Shown: in pieces, positions 45,649 through 59,400 of the stretch | How the letters are laid out: each line of letters opens with the position of its first letter | Numbering within the stretch: the stretch's first letter is position 1 | Assembly (NCBI GenBank): GCA_030267565.1 | Contig: BRXU01000031.1 | Coordinates: 1,116,001-1,180,000 of the forward strand | Length of the DNA: 64,000 nucleotides | Reading direction: 5' to 3' | From: Pleodorina starrii | Lineage: Eukaryota; Chlorophyta; Chlorophyceae; Chlamydomonadales; Volvocaceae | Notes under the pieces: generated by a model | The model's database searches: none | The model's input: only the letters and a program-made list of their open reading frames with translations | Told to the model about the DNA's origin: nothing | Program-made: the position numbers and the translations under genes

Positions 45649-48600
45649 TTGCTGAATAGATTTGGCTAAACGTGGTATGGATTTACAGCTCTTTCTGCCT
45701 TTTGGATTTCATATACAGGGAGATGCGTCTGTCTTATTAAGACAGCGTGACGACCAGATCGATCGAGGTAGGCCGAGACGACAGAGCGAGCCGAGGTGGC
45801 GTTGCTTATTACAACTGGACTGAGCACTTTATAAGACCAAACAAAAGGTACCGAAATTTATGTACCGTTATATGATGCGGGCCTTTATGTTAGCAGCTCA
45901 AAGTATAGCTTCCGGTCGTGCCCCAGCAGTTTCGAAATACGGCCGTTCGACTGACAGTTTTGCTACGTGGTGGAAGACAACATATACAACCAAACCTGGC
46001 ATTTATGTTTATGAGATAATTACGCTAAACAAAAATTAATCTTAGTATGTGGCATTTGCCGGGCCGAAAGCCGTATACGAGCCGGCGCGTCCATTGACGC
46101 GTCTCACTGGAGCACGCCGCAGGTACAAACGAGGTACCGGTACCGGACGAAGACGCGGCCTCCGCGCGGCTTGCGCAATCCATTACGTCAACGTTATAAT
46201 CCTCTGAAGTGTTCTAAACCTTCATTAATGTTGGCTGCCGGTGCGCAACTGCGCATCTGGCGTACGGATTCCAGCCTTCTTGGACCTGCACTGCCTGCCT
46301 TCGCCACAACTACGTAACCGCTTGAACTGGGCCGCGCGGGGTCGCGTATTCCTTGCATCCTGGAAGACAGACACACTTAGTGTTCTTATCGTAACAAACA
46401 GAGATTTTGGGGAATACTCTGTTCGGCCGCTTTAACCAATCAATTAGTTATGTGCTAAGTAATAATCGGCCGATGAAGGCTGCGAGAAGGCGGCGTTCGA
46501 AAGAAGAAGTGCTCGAGGAATGCAAGCGGGGATTTCGCCAAGCTTCTGAGAGGATATAAGGGCCAACAGTGGCCAATACGCACTGCTGCAGGCTGCTGCA
46601 AGGTCCGCAAGCAGACGCACCACACCCGAACCGCACTTCTGCACAACAGGCTGGCCTATCTTATTATCTACATGCATATTCGATAAAAAAAATGAGATTT
46701 TGATGACATAGTTATGCCACCCGAAAAACTGCTGTTTTCAATATTTTCTTATACTTCAGACCCTCAGGTTCGCGCACATTCCAAGATACGCGCGTCTCAG
46801 CTCGCTCGACAAAATAATGATACCAATAATAATAATACACCCGACGGAGCCGAGGCGTAGGTTATGGGAGCAGGAGGGGTGGGGTGTCGAGTTGCCCCGA
46901 TCCCCGGCCTCTCCCGCTAGGCTACCGCTCGACGATGCAACCGAAGTCTCCGTCCCAGGCTCGATCCGCACCAGGCGCAGCATGCATGTCTAGCTGGCGT
47001 TCTCACGCATTGCCGCGGGCCCTCTGTGAGATACTTTGGGCCGTTAGTTTCCAGCTGGGTAAATCCCCTCGCTAGTATACAGATATTTCCAGCGCTTTAA
47101 GACAAGCGTACCTGCCTCCGGCCGTAGATCGATAGCCCCGCCAGGGACGGAAGGCAGTCACCCTGCAGCACAGTCGTCCATCAACTAAAGCACATACGTA
47201 CGGTACCGATAATAACATGTCACCGATACATTTCATCACCGAGTGGAGCCGCCAAAGGCAGATGCCCATCTACGGGCCGCCGGGCGGGCATCACCACGCA
47301 CGCAGTTAGTTGTCTGCCTACATACCTGCCGGCGATGGGGCTCCGCGTTATTAGTTGTGAGCGAGTAGTGCGTGGAGGCCACGGCAAGCAGGAAGATCCG
47401 TCACGAGGGCAGTGCGCGTCTCTCCTGAACGAAGTTGACACTGCTGCTGTGAAACACGGTGATGAAACAACCGAAGCCCGCCGCGAAGGCAAACACCACT
47501 ATTCGCATTATTAGCCGTGGCTGGAGCGAGGCGCGTGGCCTTGCTTCCACACGCGCGGCAACGTATGTACTGCCGCAGGTGGGGCCGGTGGGGACGACGA
47601 GGGCGACGGCACGGCGATGTCCAAAGTTAGTACGTACCGTACGTACATGGTATTCACAACCACGCGGTGTCGTGCTACGTAGCTGTGGAAAGGACAAGGG
47701 CAATGGGACATACGTATGTAACCATGAACGAATCGGATTACAGTGGATTGCAACGTGGGGCTACCAGGGGCTTCCAAGCAAGCAAGGGGCAGATGACTCA
47801 GCACCGGACCCGCCGGACTGTAAGAACGTCACACAGCAACTTCATCCGGTCCTCTGCTGACCACGCAAACACCATTCGCCTCCGGGAAAGCCCCTAATAG
47901 TTAGAAGCAAGAGCGATGTTACTCGAGTATCAGCGTGCGACAAGCTTAAGCAAGCACACAGTGATCAGTTTCGCATTACGCGTGCGTGTTCGGAACATGA
48001 ATCCCACGAACCGCAAGCAAGGTCCTGCGAGCAAGGCTCTTGTATTAATAAACGAATCCAGCATCAACCGCAACAAATAGATAGCAGTCCGCAGATTATG
48101 ACCACACAAATATCTCGGCCCGCCCTTGTGAAACAACAACTTTGTAACACGATGTACAATAATTTATCCATTCACACTGTCTCCGACGCAAGGAATATAC
48201 GGTATCGACAAGCATGCATGCGAAATCTCTACGTACCATATCACACAGGACCTATGGACGTCAGACAGCCCCGCCCTGCCCCACCTCGACTCGGCTGACC
48301 AAAACCCCGCCAGCCGTAAGCTGATCCATTCTTCACCACCACCGGGCAATCGAACCCATCGAAGTGTGCGCCACAGCACTCGACCCACTTTTCAACAACC
48401 AACCCTCTCCGCCAAGCAAATCACGCATCAGGCCTCGCAATGAGAGGCAGGCTCCCGCTCAATGAACGGCATAAGCCGGGTTCGTAGAACTCGAGTTTTC
48501 TTCGTAACACGCACGCGTACTTCTCAAGGCCCGGCAGGCAATACTAATTGGAGCCACAACTGCGTGCACACCGTCATAACGCACCTGAACCCTAAGCCCA

Positions 48601-49267
48601 TGCACGCATGACTGCAACCACGCAGATGCCCGTGACCTGTCTGTCTCTTCGCTATGGCTCCAACGAACCTTACTGCCCACGAACAAGCTGGGTGACTTCT
48701 GCCCATCGCCATGCCTCACCCCGACAAAAGAAGATCATGCTTGTTTGGCGCTGGTGCATGCAGCTGCATGTCGCTCCCGCCCTATCCTGCCATTCAGCAG
48801 CGCGTCCTCACATTTCGTACTTGGATACCATTAGCCCCCCAACACACAGCCCCGCTAGGCAGTCAATGAAAGCCGTAAAATACGCTGACCGGCTGCATGC
48901 CTGCCTGCCTAAGATCCCCGTCGCGGCGTTTGGCCGCCGTACATCCAACGACCCACACGACTGTGAGGCAGCTGATCGATATCCCTTCGTTCGCCCCACG
49001 CTTCGCAAAATTATATCACCACATTTCGACTTGAGGCAGATAGATGGCATGGGCCCCTTTCCTTCCTCTTTAGGTAGGCCCGCCCTGCCCAGTCTCCGAT
49101 AGAACCCTTAGGTAACCAATCGCATATGCCCTCCCCTCAATTGATAAATACATCTAGCCCCAGCCAGCCAGCCATCGCCTAACAGGTTAAATTTCCAGCA
49201 TCCGGCACCAAGCTGCTGTCTTCCAAACCCACACATCCCGCTCCTCCTCCTCCCTCCGTCCCGCTCA
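45649..49267. other. Intergenic between the tandem ferric reductases
   Basis: This should contain the 3' flank of copy B and the promoter of copy A. Apart from one SINE-like copy (46811-46925) I see no gene or recognised signal. Confidence 0.55.
46811..46925. mobile_element. SINE-like short element, copy 2
   Basis: It shares the GCCGAGGCGTAGGTTATGGG core with copies at 43436 and 53987, and likewise has an AATAATAATAATA end. It is bordered by CGCTCGAC at 46803-46810 and 46926-46933, a likely 8-bp target duplication. It is more diverged than the other two copies. Confidence 0.65.
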
Positions 49268-52200
49268 TCACAGCTCGTGTGTGAGCGGGTGTGCTTCCAG
49301 GTACGCCCGCCCCGCCCGCCCCCACACCCCGTTGAGCCGCGCGCAGGTCTCCTCCACCGCCTCCACCAGCCTCACCGGGCCGGCCACGAACACCGCCACC
49401 CGCAGATCCGAAGGATCCAGATCCAGATCTTGATGGCCTTCACCCTGCTGATCCAGATCGCTGCCCAGATCCAGGCTCGAGATCTGCTCCGGATTGGCGC
49501 CCGACGGGGTCGTCGGAGCCGCGGCGACGGCGGCGGCTGATGATGACCGGCCACCCGCCTCCCCAGGAATAAGGGCCGACCGGCGGCGCGTTACCTCCGC
49601 GGGGGGCCCGCCTCCGGTCCGCGCCACCTCCTCGAACAGCGCCGCCAGGTCGGGCCTGCAGTGGCGGATGTAAGGCTCGGCGCCGGTGAGGCAGTTGCTG
49701 CGGCAGCTGCTGATGTCCGGTTGGCTGCCGGTGATGCTGGGGCCGTTGCCGGCGGCGGCGCCGGGCTTGCCACCAGTGCCATCGCCTTGGCCGGATGGCT
49801 CCAGGGCGGCGTCGTCGGTGAAGGCGGCGGTGGACGCGACGGACATGCGGGCGTGCAGTGCCGAGGCGGTGCGGCAGGCGGCGGGCGCGAGGGCGCAGCA
49901 GGAGTCCTTGTCGTACAGCGTGCACTGCTGCTGGTGCTGGGAGGGCGACTCCGCGGCGGCCGACCGTCGGGATTTCCAGGATCTACATTGGACGAGCCAG
50001 GGCCAGGGAATGTACGGACATCGAACACGTACGGTAATCAAGGATTTTCTGTTCGGTAGGTGACGGTGACACGGGCTCGTAGAAGACGGGATGGATTCGC
50101 TCTTGAGAGGAAAACAACATACGTCTTTCTGGTTATAAATTAGCTTCAATGGGCAGCATCACCCCAGCATCCCCCGCATAATTGCAAAACGATCCCCACC
50201 TAAACACACCTAGTCCCCTTCTGGCCGTCTCCCTTCTTACCGTATGAGCAGGTGCGCCGCTAGCATGAGCAGCGCGGGCGGCAGCGACGCTCCCAGGCCC
50301 AGAGCAGCGAACTGGAGCATGCCCACGTGCGTGTAATCTTTGCGTACGGCAACTGTACGGGAAATATGCGCCTCGTACGCCTGTGCGCATATGAAGCCCG
50401 CGAAGCCGCCGCCGAAGCACAGCACCACGGCCGCCGCCCACAGCAGCGGGCTGAACATGTAGTCGTGGGACAGGGGCCTGGATGTACGAATGTACGGCAG
50501 TACGGCACACGGGAGTTGCAGATGGAAATCAGTGATGGGACGAAGCCTATCTCTCAGGAGAGGGAAAGCCTAAAGCCAACCCGAAGAAGTAATGGTAATG
50601 GTAATGTATGCACTTAGCCAGGCTTAGACAACTTACGGGCTGGCTCTGTCAGCGGCAACGGAGCTTTTCTGGTCCCCGCTGGTGGTGTTGGCCCCGGTGG
50701 TGGTGAGACAGTTTACGGGGATCGTCAGGCCAGTGCTGCTGCCGCTGCTGTGGCCGCTGCGTGGCACACGGCCGGCGTCCGTCTGCTCCTGTTCCTCATC
50801 CTCATCATGCCCGGTCAGATAGAGCTGTAGATTCAGCCAGGCATCGGGCCCGGTCCTGGAAACGAATGGGGGAGAGGGGGGAGGGCAACGGGCCGGGGGC
50901 CTGGGTCGGACACGTGAGCGGGACCCACAGCAAAGTCGCGGGGGGTGTGTTTGGGACCATTGGTTTGAAGCTATGAAACAGATCTCGGTAGCCTGCACAG
51001 CCGCCGTCGATGCACCGGTAAAGGCATGGACGGAGGGTTCCAGGGCGCTCGATTAATTGCGGAAGGCCGCCCCGCCCGGTGGACGAGTGACGCCAAACAC
51101 GCTGCAACAGCAGGCTAGCTAGCAAGGGCAGCTCACGGCGAAGAATGAGCAAATGCAATCAGCGCAGCCTACAACAAAGTACGACAGCAGGCACCAGGCA
51201 GGATGGACGGATGGAGCCCGCGGGCGGGTGGGGCAGGCGGGGTCTGTCTCGCTCACCGGGCCGCCTCTTGGAGAATGTCGTACGGCAGGGTGCCCAGCTC
51301 ATCCCGGCTGCGGCTGATCCAGATGAGGCTCACGCGGCCGGGAGGGTGGCACCCGGTGGCGGCTGCGACGGCCTTGCGGCGAGCGATCAGGTCTTGCAGC
51401 ATACCCAGCGGAGGGGTGACCTGGCAGGCAGCATGGGCCGTTGCGGATTGAGTGCCACACAGGGGCTCGAAAGTGGCCGGGGCGACCCCAGTGCGGCAGT
51501 GTGGCAGGGGCGACTACTCCAAGCGCCTCGGAAGGTTTGATTCGCCGCGGCGGCTGGATTAGGCAGGGGCCTTTGACGAACTTTTTTTGATGCTTTTTGG
51601 CGGTGTCGGTCTCTGTCTTCCCCACAATTTTCCTTCACACCCAAGGCGTAAGCGGCGGCCCCCCACCACCAACTCCCACACACGCACTCACCCCAATGCC
51701 ACCCGCCACGAAGATGTGGCGGTCGAAATTAGTAATCCACTTGCGGTGGGCACCATGGTACGGCCCACTGACGTACAGCTTCAGAGGGGTGGCGTCCGTG
51801 GCCAGTCGGGAGACCAGCCGCTGCATCACAGTGGGTTTGCACGACAGGCTTTACAAGTTGGCCCAAGCGATTGACAGTCGATACGACGACGTCGGCAGCT
51901 GATTTGGGCAGTGAGTTGGGAAGCCCCCCATGTGCAAACTCGCCAGACGAAGAGACAGGTGCGTAAGCCGCTTCATCTGCCGCCTCCATTGCCGTACCCA
52001 CGCATGCACGCACGCACGCACGCGCGCACCTGCGTCCAGTGGCTGTATGTCTTGATGTGAAACACCATCTTGGTGTCTCCGCCCGCTGATGATGTGGCCA
52101 GGGTGAAGGGGTGCCATTGCCACCAGCTGATCTCGGGCGCATTGAGGAACACAATGTCCAGACCCGCCCAGCTGAGAGACTGCGGAAGTGAGAGGGGTAA

Positions 52201-55200
52201 GGCAATCAAATTGGGTTCGAATTCAAGCCAGCAAACGTCGAGTTCAAGCTAGCGCACCAGCATTGCCGCAGATTCAGCAGCGGATTGCATGCAGCGCATC
52301 CTGCTACGCGTCCGCCATGGCCGCAGCGCCATCAACACAACGGAATGCATTATGTCCTGCTGTATGTCCCACGCGCAAGTCCCACGCTCGTACGTACCTT
52401 GTCACACTGGATGGTGAGGGTGAGCACGCTGTTGTGGGGGGACAGGCAGGCCACCGCGGCGGCGCCGGGGGCGGCGGTGGCTGCGGCGCTGACTCGGGTC
52501 CAGTTGAAGGCCTGCTGCAGGGTACGCAACACGCAGTCCAGCAGGTACAGAAACACGCCTGAGGGAGGTGCATCGATGGCGAGGGGGGCATGGGGGCAAC
52601 GGGGCAAACGAGGGCCAGCGGGTCAGTGTAAATCGGGGCAGAACGAGCATGGCATACAAGTAGTACCGGCAGGGGTCTTGTTCCTTACCGCAAGTATCTG
52701 CAGGACACGCAAGCAGCAGGGTGCCCAAGCAGGTTTATCAACACGTTCGCCGTTGCGAGAGCACTTGTGAAGCGGCCGTTGCGTTTCCTGCGCCAGCGCT
52801 TCTCTGCACGCAGGCGCCGCGTACGGTCCCCACCTGGCTTCAAGACCGCATGCCACGAGCGAGGCCGCCTTGGTCACGGCCGGCTTCGGGATACATATTC
52901 CGTCCATTCACCGTGTGCCCATGCATCCCCACGCCCCTTGCTTGCAGCACCCACGCACTCACCCGGCAGCACCCAGCCCATGATATCCTTGCGGTGCATG
53001 AACGCAAAGAGCATGAACACCACGGTACCCGTGATGTGGCAGGAGTAGAAGAGGTTGAAAAAATGGCGCCGGATGTACGGCATGCTTGTGATCCACAGGA
53101 CCCAACCGGAGATCAGCGCGATGAGCCCCGCCACGTTGTTCACGTAGCTGCCCATGGCCCACTGCATGTTGGCGGAAAACCTACAAGTGGTTGATAATGT
53201 GCAAACCGTGATGGCGGAAGAGGGAGCGACATCATCAGAAACATGAGGGGCCCTGGACACTCGGGTCCAGGGACGGACGGGAACGTGTGCAAGCTGCGGT
53301 CACGTCATGTCAGTTACGTTGGTCGGATGGCAACTCGGTCCATTGAAGCGGCCTCGCAGGAAATACGCGTGGCTGAGGAAACCCCTACCAATCCGCTCCC
53401 GGATTTGGTAGGGGTGCATCAGCTGATGCAGCTCTGCATAGCTGCGGGAGAACAATTCCCCCTGCCGCCCCAGTCGTCCCTCCACCCGCTCGCTCGCTCG
53501 CTCACGTTCCGTCCGCCTTCCAGATGGCCATGTAGATGACGGCGTGGAGCGAGTACATCAGCAGCGTGCCGTGACCCAACCACCTGTACGGCAGTACGGC
53601 ATTTGGTGCTTAGGGCCGAGTACGGCATTTGTTGCTTAGCGGCAGCAGCCTCTCTGCCTTGGGAGCTTGCATCTCCCACCAGTCCTGCAGAGCACGCCCA
53701 CGCCCGCACAAGCTCGCCGCTCTGCAACCTGCGGGTACCTGCTGGCGAGCACGCGACATTGTGCATCTTGCCCTACGATTCCTATTCAGTCTACCTATCT
53801 ATCTATCTATCTAGCTGAAACGCACACCTGTAACTTGCACCTGACTGCGGCCTTCAACCGACACGCGCTTTTAGCTGCGGCCTCGATTACGACTGCTACA
53901 GACCGCAGACAAATGGAACGCAACCCCCATGCGGAACCGACACCGGCCGGCACGTAACCAACGTGGGACAAGTCTTAAGTTCCTTGCGGTGGTGGGGGGG
54001 GGCTGGGACCGGGGAAACCCGTCACCCCACCCCCTCTGCTCCCATAACCCACGCCTCGGCTACCGGCCGGGCGTATCATTATTATACTGCTACAGCAAGT
54101 AATCTTTGGCTTCTATGATGCACTGGCTACTACGTGTAAGATGCAGCATGCGGCGCACGGTCTCATACGCACTGCCGCAGTCAGCCGCACCCGCCCGCCC
54201 GCCCGCCCGCCCCCAGCCACCTGTGGTACTTGACCATGGCTGGGAAGTCCGAGTTGAGCAGCCAGTGCAGGAAGTTGCAGCGGGGCAGCGGAAAGAACAG
54301 CAGCAGCAGATCCAGGTTGCCAACGAAACCAGCGTACTTGGCAAGACTGCGAGCGAGCCAGCGGACAGAGGGCGAGGCGTGGGAGGCGGGCGGACGGGCA
54401 GCAGCACGCAGGGGACAGGCAGGCAAGGGCTTTGAGATGAGCCGAGAAGTATGTATGAGAAGTTCGTTCACGCGAATGATGCGGGAAAGGTACGGCACGG
54501 TCGGCGGCAAGGGTAAACCGTGGCAGCCTCATCAGCTGCAGAACCCCATCTGCTAGGCAGGACGTGACGCGGAGGGCGTCATTGATCCCATGTTGCCTAT
54601 TCAGGATACCGGTGATCACTGACCCACGCATGGTCGAGCAGTACGATACCTTACGTGGATCACCTGCAGCAGGCGCGTTCGTTCGAATCTCCCCGCCTAG
54701 TAATCACGCACCTTCCCTGGACCTCTCTCGGTAGGGGCTTTACGGTTGTCGTCGTCGTCGTCTTGGCATTGGTGGTGCTGGTGCCGTTGCTGGCACTCTT
54801 GACACTGCTGCTGTTGCCAGCATTGCTGTTGGTGCTGTTGGCCGCAAGCAAGCTGCGCAGACGGGCAGCGGCGGCTCGTGTGGCATTGACCGCGGCAGCC
54901 GAGGAGGTGTTGGCCGCGGGAAGGGGTGAGGCGCGGGTGCTGTTGAGGGCGGTGGTACTGGTGCTGTTGGCGGTGATGGCCGTTGTGGTGTTGCTCTTGA
55001 TGGTGACAGCTGCGTTGGGAAAACCGGAGCGGCGCAACGCGGCACAATACTGTGTGTGTGGTGTGTGCAAAGGAATAAAGCGCACAGGGCCCGCCCGCCG
55101 CGATGGGCGTCATTGACGGCGGAACGCAGGCCGCCTTGCTTGCCCCCACCTGCACTTCCCAGCCCCAAGCCTCAGTTCGCACGCAGGACGCTGCCTCACA

Positions 55201-56490
55201 CAGCAGCTCGCCGCGCCCCAGGACTGCGAACACACGCTTCGCTTGATGATAACTCCATGATAGCATGATCTATCATAACGAAGGAGGCCCGTCGTCCTGT
55301 CTGCCCTTCCTTGATGCAGTCCTTCCCGTAAGGTAGGTTGCGTGTACGGCATAGGTATGTTCGGACTTATGGACGCACCTTTCGTCGCTGCGGGCATTCT
55401 TCGCGTGTCCAGCACCCTGAACGTCATGTCGGTTAGCCACATGATGTGCAGACCGAACCACAGCAGGATGAGGATCAGGTCCAGCAGCGACAGACCGTCG
55501 GGGCCCAGGACGGCGCGCCACAGGCCCCGCGGAGGCAGCTGCCAGCGGAGCAGCCGCCGCACCCGGGAAGCGGCCTGCGTGCCGCAGGACGACGGATTAT
55601 CGGAGGAGGGAGCATGCAGGGTCAAGCAAGCGATAGGTGCGTTGTGCCTTGGCGTCAAACGGTTGTGATGGGGTGAATGGATGGAGGACAGACAGGACTG
55701 TGTTACGCTTAGCTGCTGGCTGCCTTTCTACCTGTGCGTGGAGTTTCAGCGGTTTTCCAGCGGGTCCCCAACGCACCCAGAGCGATGGAAGGCACCGCTG
55801 CACGATGACATTTACCTTGGCCACACACGTCGCGACTGGCCGTCTGCTGCGGCGGACCGCCTTGTTGCGCGCAGCTGCAGCACAAGCAGCACCAGCGGCG
55901 GGGTGCTCGGTGGTGAGATCTGCGGCGGGCTTCATCGAACTGCTGCCGTACGCCCACAGGAGGCCGGCGGAGCCCAGGGCGGCGGCCAGGGTGCCGCACC
56001 ACTGCCAGATCAACTGCGAACGCGCCGCGAAGAGAACCGACGTCGTGGGTAAGTGGCAAAGAATAACGAGGAAATGATGTTAAGCGCAAATCGTAGCGCT
56101 CTTGTAAGGCTGCTGGTTTAGGTGAGCGGGAGGAAGATGGTGCAGCGGCAAAGCTGTTCGATTCAAACTGCCGATCCATGCTGTTCGGTTCAGATTGCCT
56201 CCCTCGTAATCTATCGTGGCAATCGCATTACTCACGATGAAGCTGTTTATGTTGGGAAGCAAGGGCGTTGCTTTGCCGGTGGTTGCGTTCACGAAGTTGT
56301 ACTGGAGCACCAGTCCATTACGCCAGGCTATGAAGTTATGCGCGTTGACATAGAACCAGCGTGTCGGGGTCATGATGAAGAAGAAGGCAAAGGTTGTTGT
56401 GCCACCAACAACCAGGACCCACATAGCCGCGACTACAGCTACTTGGACCGCGCGCTGGACAATCGCGCGCGATAGGCTGCGATCTCTCAT
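49268..56490 (-). CDS. FRO/FRE-type ferric-chelate reductase (NOX superfamily), tandem copy B
   Basis: Fourteen exons, high to low: 56490-56236, 56013-55816, 55574-55379, 55009-54712, 54346-54221, 53583-53506, 53180-52963, 52558-52398, 52179-52030, 51820-51692, 51420-51257, 50855-50637, 50477-50241 and 49982-49268; 1047 residues. Exon order and every splice phase match copy A. Exons 3, 5-11 and 13 have identical lengths; only exons 1, 2, 4, 12 and 14 differ, mostly in linkers. The paired haem histidines, HPFTLAT, GGIGVTPP and the exon 13 membrane pair are all intact, so both copies look functional. The exon 4 loop keeps eight N-x-S/T sites despite indels. The start is the ATG at 56490, aligned with copy A's start; both begin MR and then a membrane helix. 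Same orientation and ~3.6 kb spacing indicate unequal crossing-over as origin. Substrate preference cannot be told apart from copy A. Confidence 0.9.
53987..54086. mobile_element. SINE-like short element, copy 3 (inverted)
   Basis: Nearly identical over ~100 bp to the reverse complement of 43440-43540, including the CCGGCCGGTAGCCGAGGCGT core and TATTATTAT end. It lies in the exon 5-6 intron of reductase copy B, a different intron from copy A's insertion. The target duplication is not clear. Confidence 0.7.
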
Positions 56491-59400
56491 GACTACTGAT
56501 TTCAGATAATTAATCAATGTTTCTAGCTATCTTGTCTTGGACGATTAATGCAAAGGGAGCGAGAGGCAGCGAAGACCGACAAAACTGGTATCGGCACTCC
56601 AGTAAGGAATTGGTTATCTTTAAGTGATGCTACATAAGATTTGGAAATCTCACTAAATCGACGAATAACTGAGCCTTATTTATGGGTGTTGAGAGTCAGC
56701 TTCCTGACGGCTTGCTCGGTTACCGGTACTGTTCGTTGGCCGGAAATAATTGGTTACTCATTTAAAGTGACGACATTTATAATCACTGACGTTCGGCTGC
56801 CCTTCCCACATAAGTTCGGGGCTTCGGGCTGACCTGTTGACCCCATTTTGTCGCGGCTCGAGTGACAGACTGAAGCGCAAAAGTACGAGGCCTTACGAGG
56901 CGACCACACCTGAAGGCGGCCCGCCGGCGGTACAAATGGGACAGGTCAGCGCTGAGCGTACTTCAGGACAATAATCGATAACCAAAATTTCCATCTTTTC
57001 CCTTTTGTCTTGAGCGCCGGACTTGAAGCGGCCGCGGAGCAGAACGGGTACGCTTCCCCCTGAATCCGCGCCATACAAACCGCTCCCAATGCGGTTGTTG
57101 CACAGATTGCGCACACAGTTTTAGCGACCAAATAAACTCGCATGCCATTTGAAGCCCACTCAGTTGGCTCGTTCGGTCGTTCCTTTCCCACTTCAGTTGG
57201 CTCGCGCCGGCGGGCATCTGACCTGCCCTGCCCCTTCGATCGTCCTTCCATCTAAGCTCCGTCGTTCCCCTACCCCACCTTCCCTCACACCGATGTGAGA
57301 AGTAAGAGTGTTACGTTGTACGTCCACCAAGGGACCGGACCACCGTTGTTGTTGCGTTGGGCTGCAGCTCGCAGCTAAGATCTCCTACCCTACGTACGGC
57401 GCGCAGTCCGCCGAAACTCCAGGGGGGACACGTCTCGCGCGTCGTGTGTCCCGCGTCGCGACTCGCAGAACCTTGGGAATTCGCGGACCTGGCGCAAGCA
57501 CGCACGCACGCACACACGCACGGAGCGGAGCGGCGCTCGACAGCATTCCGCATGGGATATGCTCGTGTGAGGTCAGGAAAGGCGGAGGGTAGGGCACCCG
57601 CGACACGGACAGCGCCGCAAGCCTTGAGAAGGGGCACGTGCTGGCATCAGCAGTGTCCACCTCTGCAGCTTCCTGGGTGGGTGAGACATTCGGGTTAGAA
57701 ACGGCGCGGAGGGAAGCGCGCGGTGGCAATCGCGTGCCGGGGTGGCTTCCATGGGGCCCCATCCCTCATCGCCCTGCTTCTAGCGGGTGCGATTCGAACT
57801 GTCGAACCCTGTCGAAAGACCGTGCACGGGAACGGAGGCAGGGCCCTTTGGCTGGCCCTACGACAGCACGTTTTGCGGCTATGAACATGACAGAGCATGA
57901 CGCATCTAGTCCCCAGCCCATTTGATTTCCATTCCGCCTATCCAAACTTGGCAACGTCGGAAAGAGCTGAGAGGGCACTAGGAGCCCAGGTATGGAGCAA
58001 GACAGTTTCGTCAAACTTCAAACGGTTCTGAAGCACCTAACTACGGCTGGCATATTTATTTTTGAAGAGCCAGCTCGATGACGGTTCAATGCTGCTCTAC
58101 AGCTGTAGCTCTACCAAAACCTGGCGCCTGATGAGAACTGCCGATCCCACGCGATTCGCCCTTTTCCCGCCTACTCACGTTTTCCTGTCACCCAAGACCG
58201 GTCTCCTCCACCGGAGGGACGACGGTACCCCTGTTCCGCCAAGGTCTCACCAAACGGCACGGTCAGTGCAAACCCCTATCGGCTTTCGTACCGCCTCCGT
58301 ACATCCAGGATCCTAGACGGGACAGCGCCTTTGTGGGTGCAAGCCAATCGCTGGTCCGGCCTGAAGTCCGACTGACAAGTTCCGGCCTGGAGGTACTTAA
58401 CGTTGTTACATGAAGGGGGAAACTGGTACAAGGACGGACTTCACAGCAGCTTGCACCAAACGCGCCGTGAACAAACACCCGCCACAAACTGCAACAGGGC
58501 AAAATAAACAAACCAGAAAGACAAACAAGGCAAACCCGACCTCCTGCCATGACCAAAAAGTGCACATTTTCCCTGGTCAAACCGTACCGGGTGTATGCCG
58601 TACACGCTCATTTAACCAACACACCGATTCTTGCCATCAAAGCGCGCCAGAACCGGAACTGCATCCATCCATCCATCCATCCTTTCCAAGGATAAGCCTT
58701 CGCAATGTTGTTCAAATAACCCTAAGAAGCCGAACGACAGAAACGGCAGCAGCTGGGAACGTGCCACTGACCCCCGGGGTACACGGCCGCAAACCCACAC
58801 CCACACACCTACCAGGGAGCCGGGCCCAACCACCTTCGTCTCCATACTCAAAGCAAATACGTAAACAGGGCGCAGCGCCCTTGATGCACGCTCAAAACAA
58901 CATGAATACTAAGTCAGCTTTGTAACCCTGACCTTAAAATAACATCGCGCCAGACTGCCGTGCGCAGCTTGCTCGGCTCAGACCGCCGACTGGGCTCTGT
59001 CAGCATAGCATGCTGATTGGTGCCGGAGACTGGCAAACACTTTTTAGTACCTATTTATGGCACAGGGCGTGGTTGCGATGCGTTGGCATCGCTGCATGCG
59101 GGGTTGCGTGCGTGCGTGTACACACGTTCAAGGAGGGGCTGGATCGCAGAAGAACGCACGATTCTATCGCGCCGAAGAATAATGCCCGACGGCATGTCTG
59201 CCGTTGCATCTTGCTTGCAAAGCGCAAAAGCATACACTCGGGGACGGAAGGGACGCACACCCGAAACAAAGATGCACGCGCGCAAATTGTCTGCCAATCG
59301 CTCGACTGCCAGGGACAGACATACGCCTGAGCCTCAGGCCAGCGCAGCAAGTCAGTCGGACAGCGGGCACCGCCGAACCACCCAAATGCACAAAGCACTT

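Noticed and set aside
48340..48370. Minus-strand GGGTTCGATTGCCCG resembling a tRNA T-arm
   Set aside because: Stem bases mismatch at the loop-closing pair and no cloverleaf can be drawn upstream.
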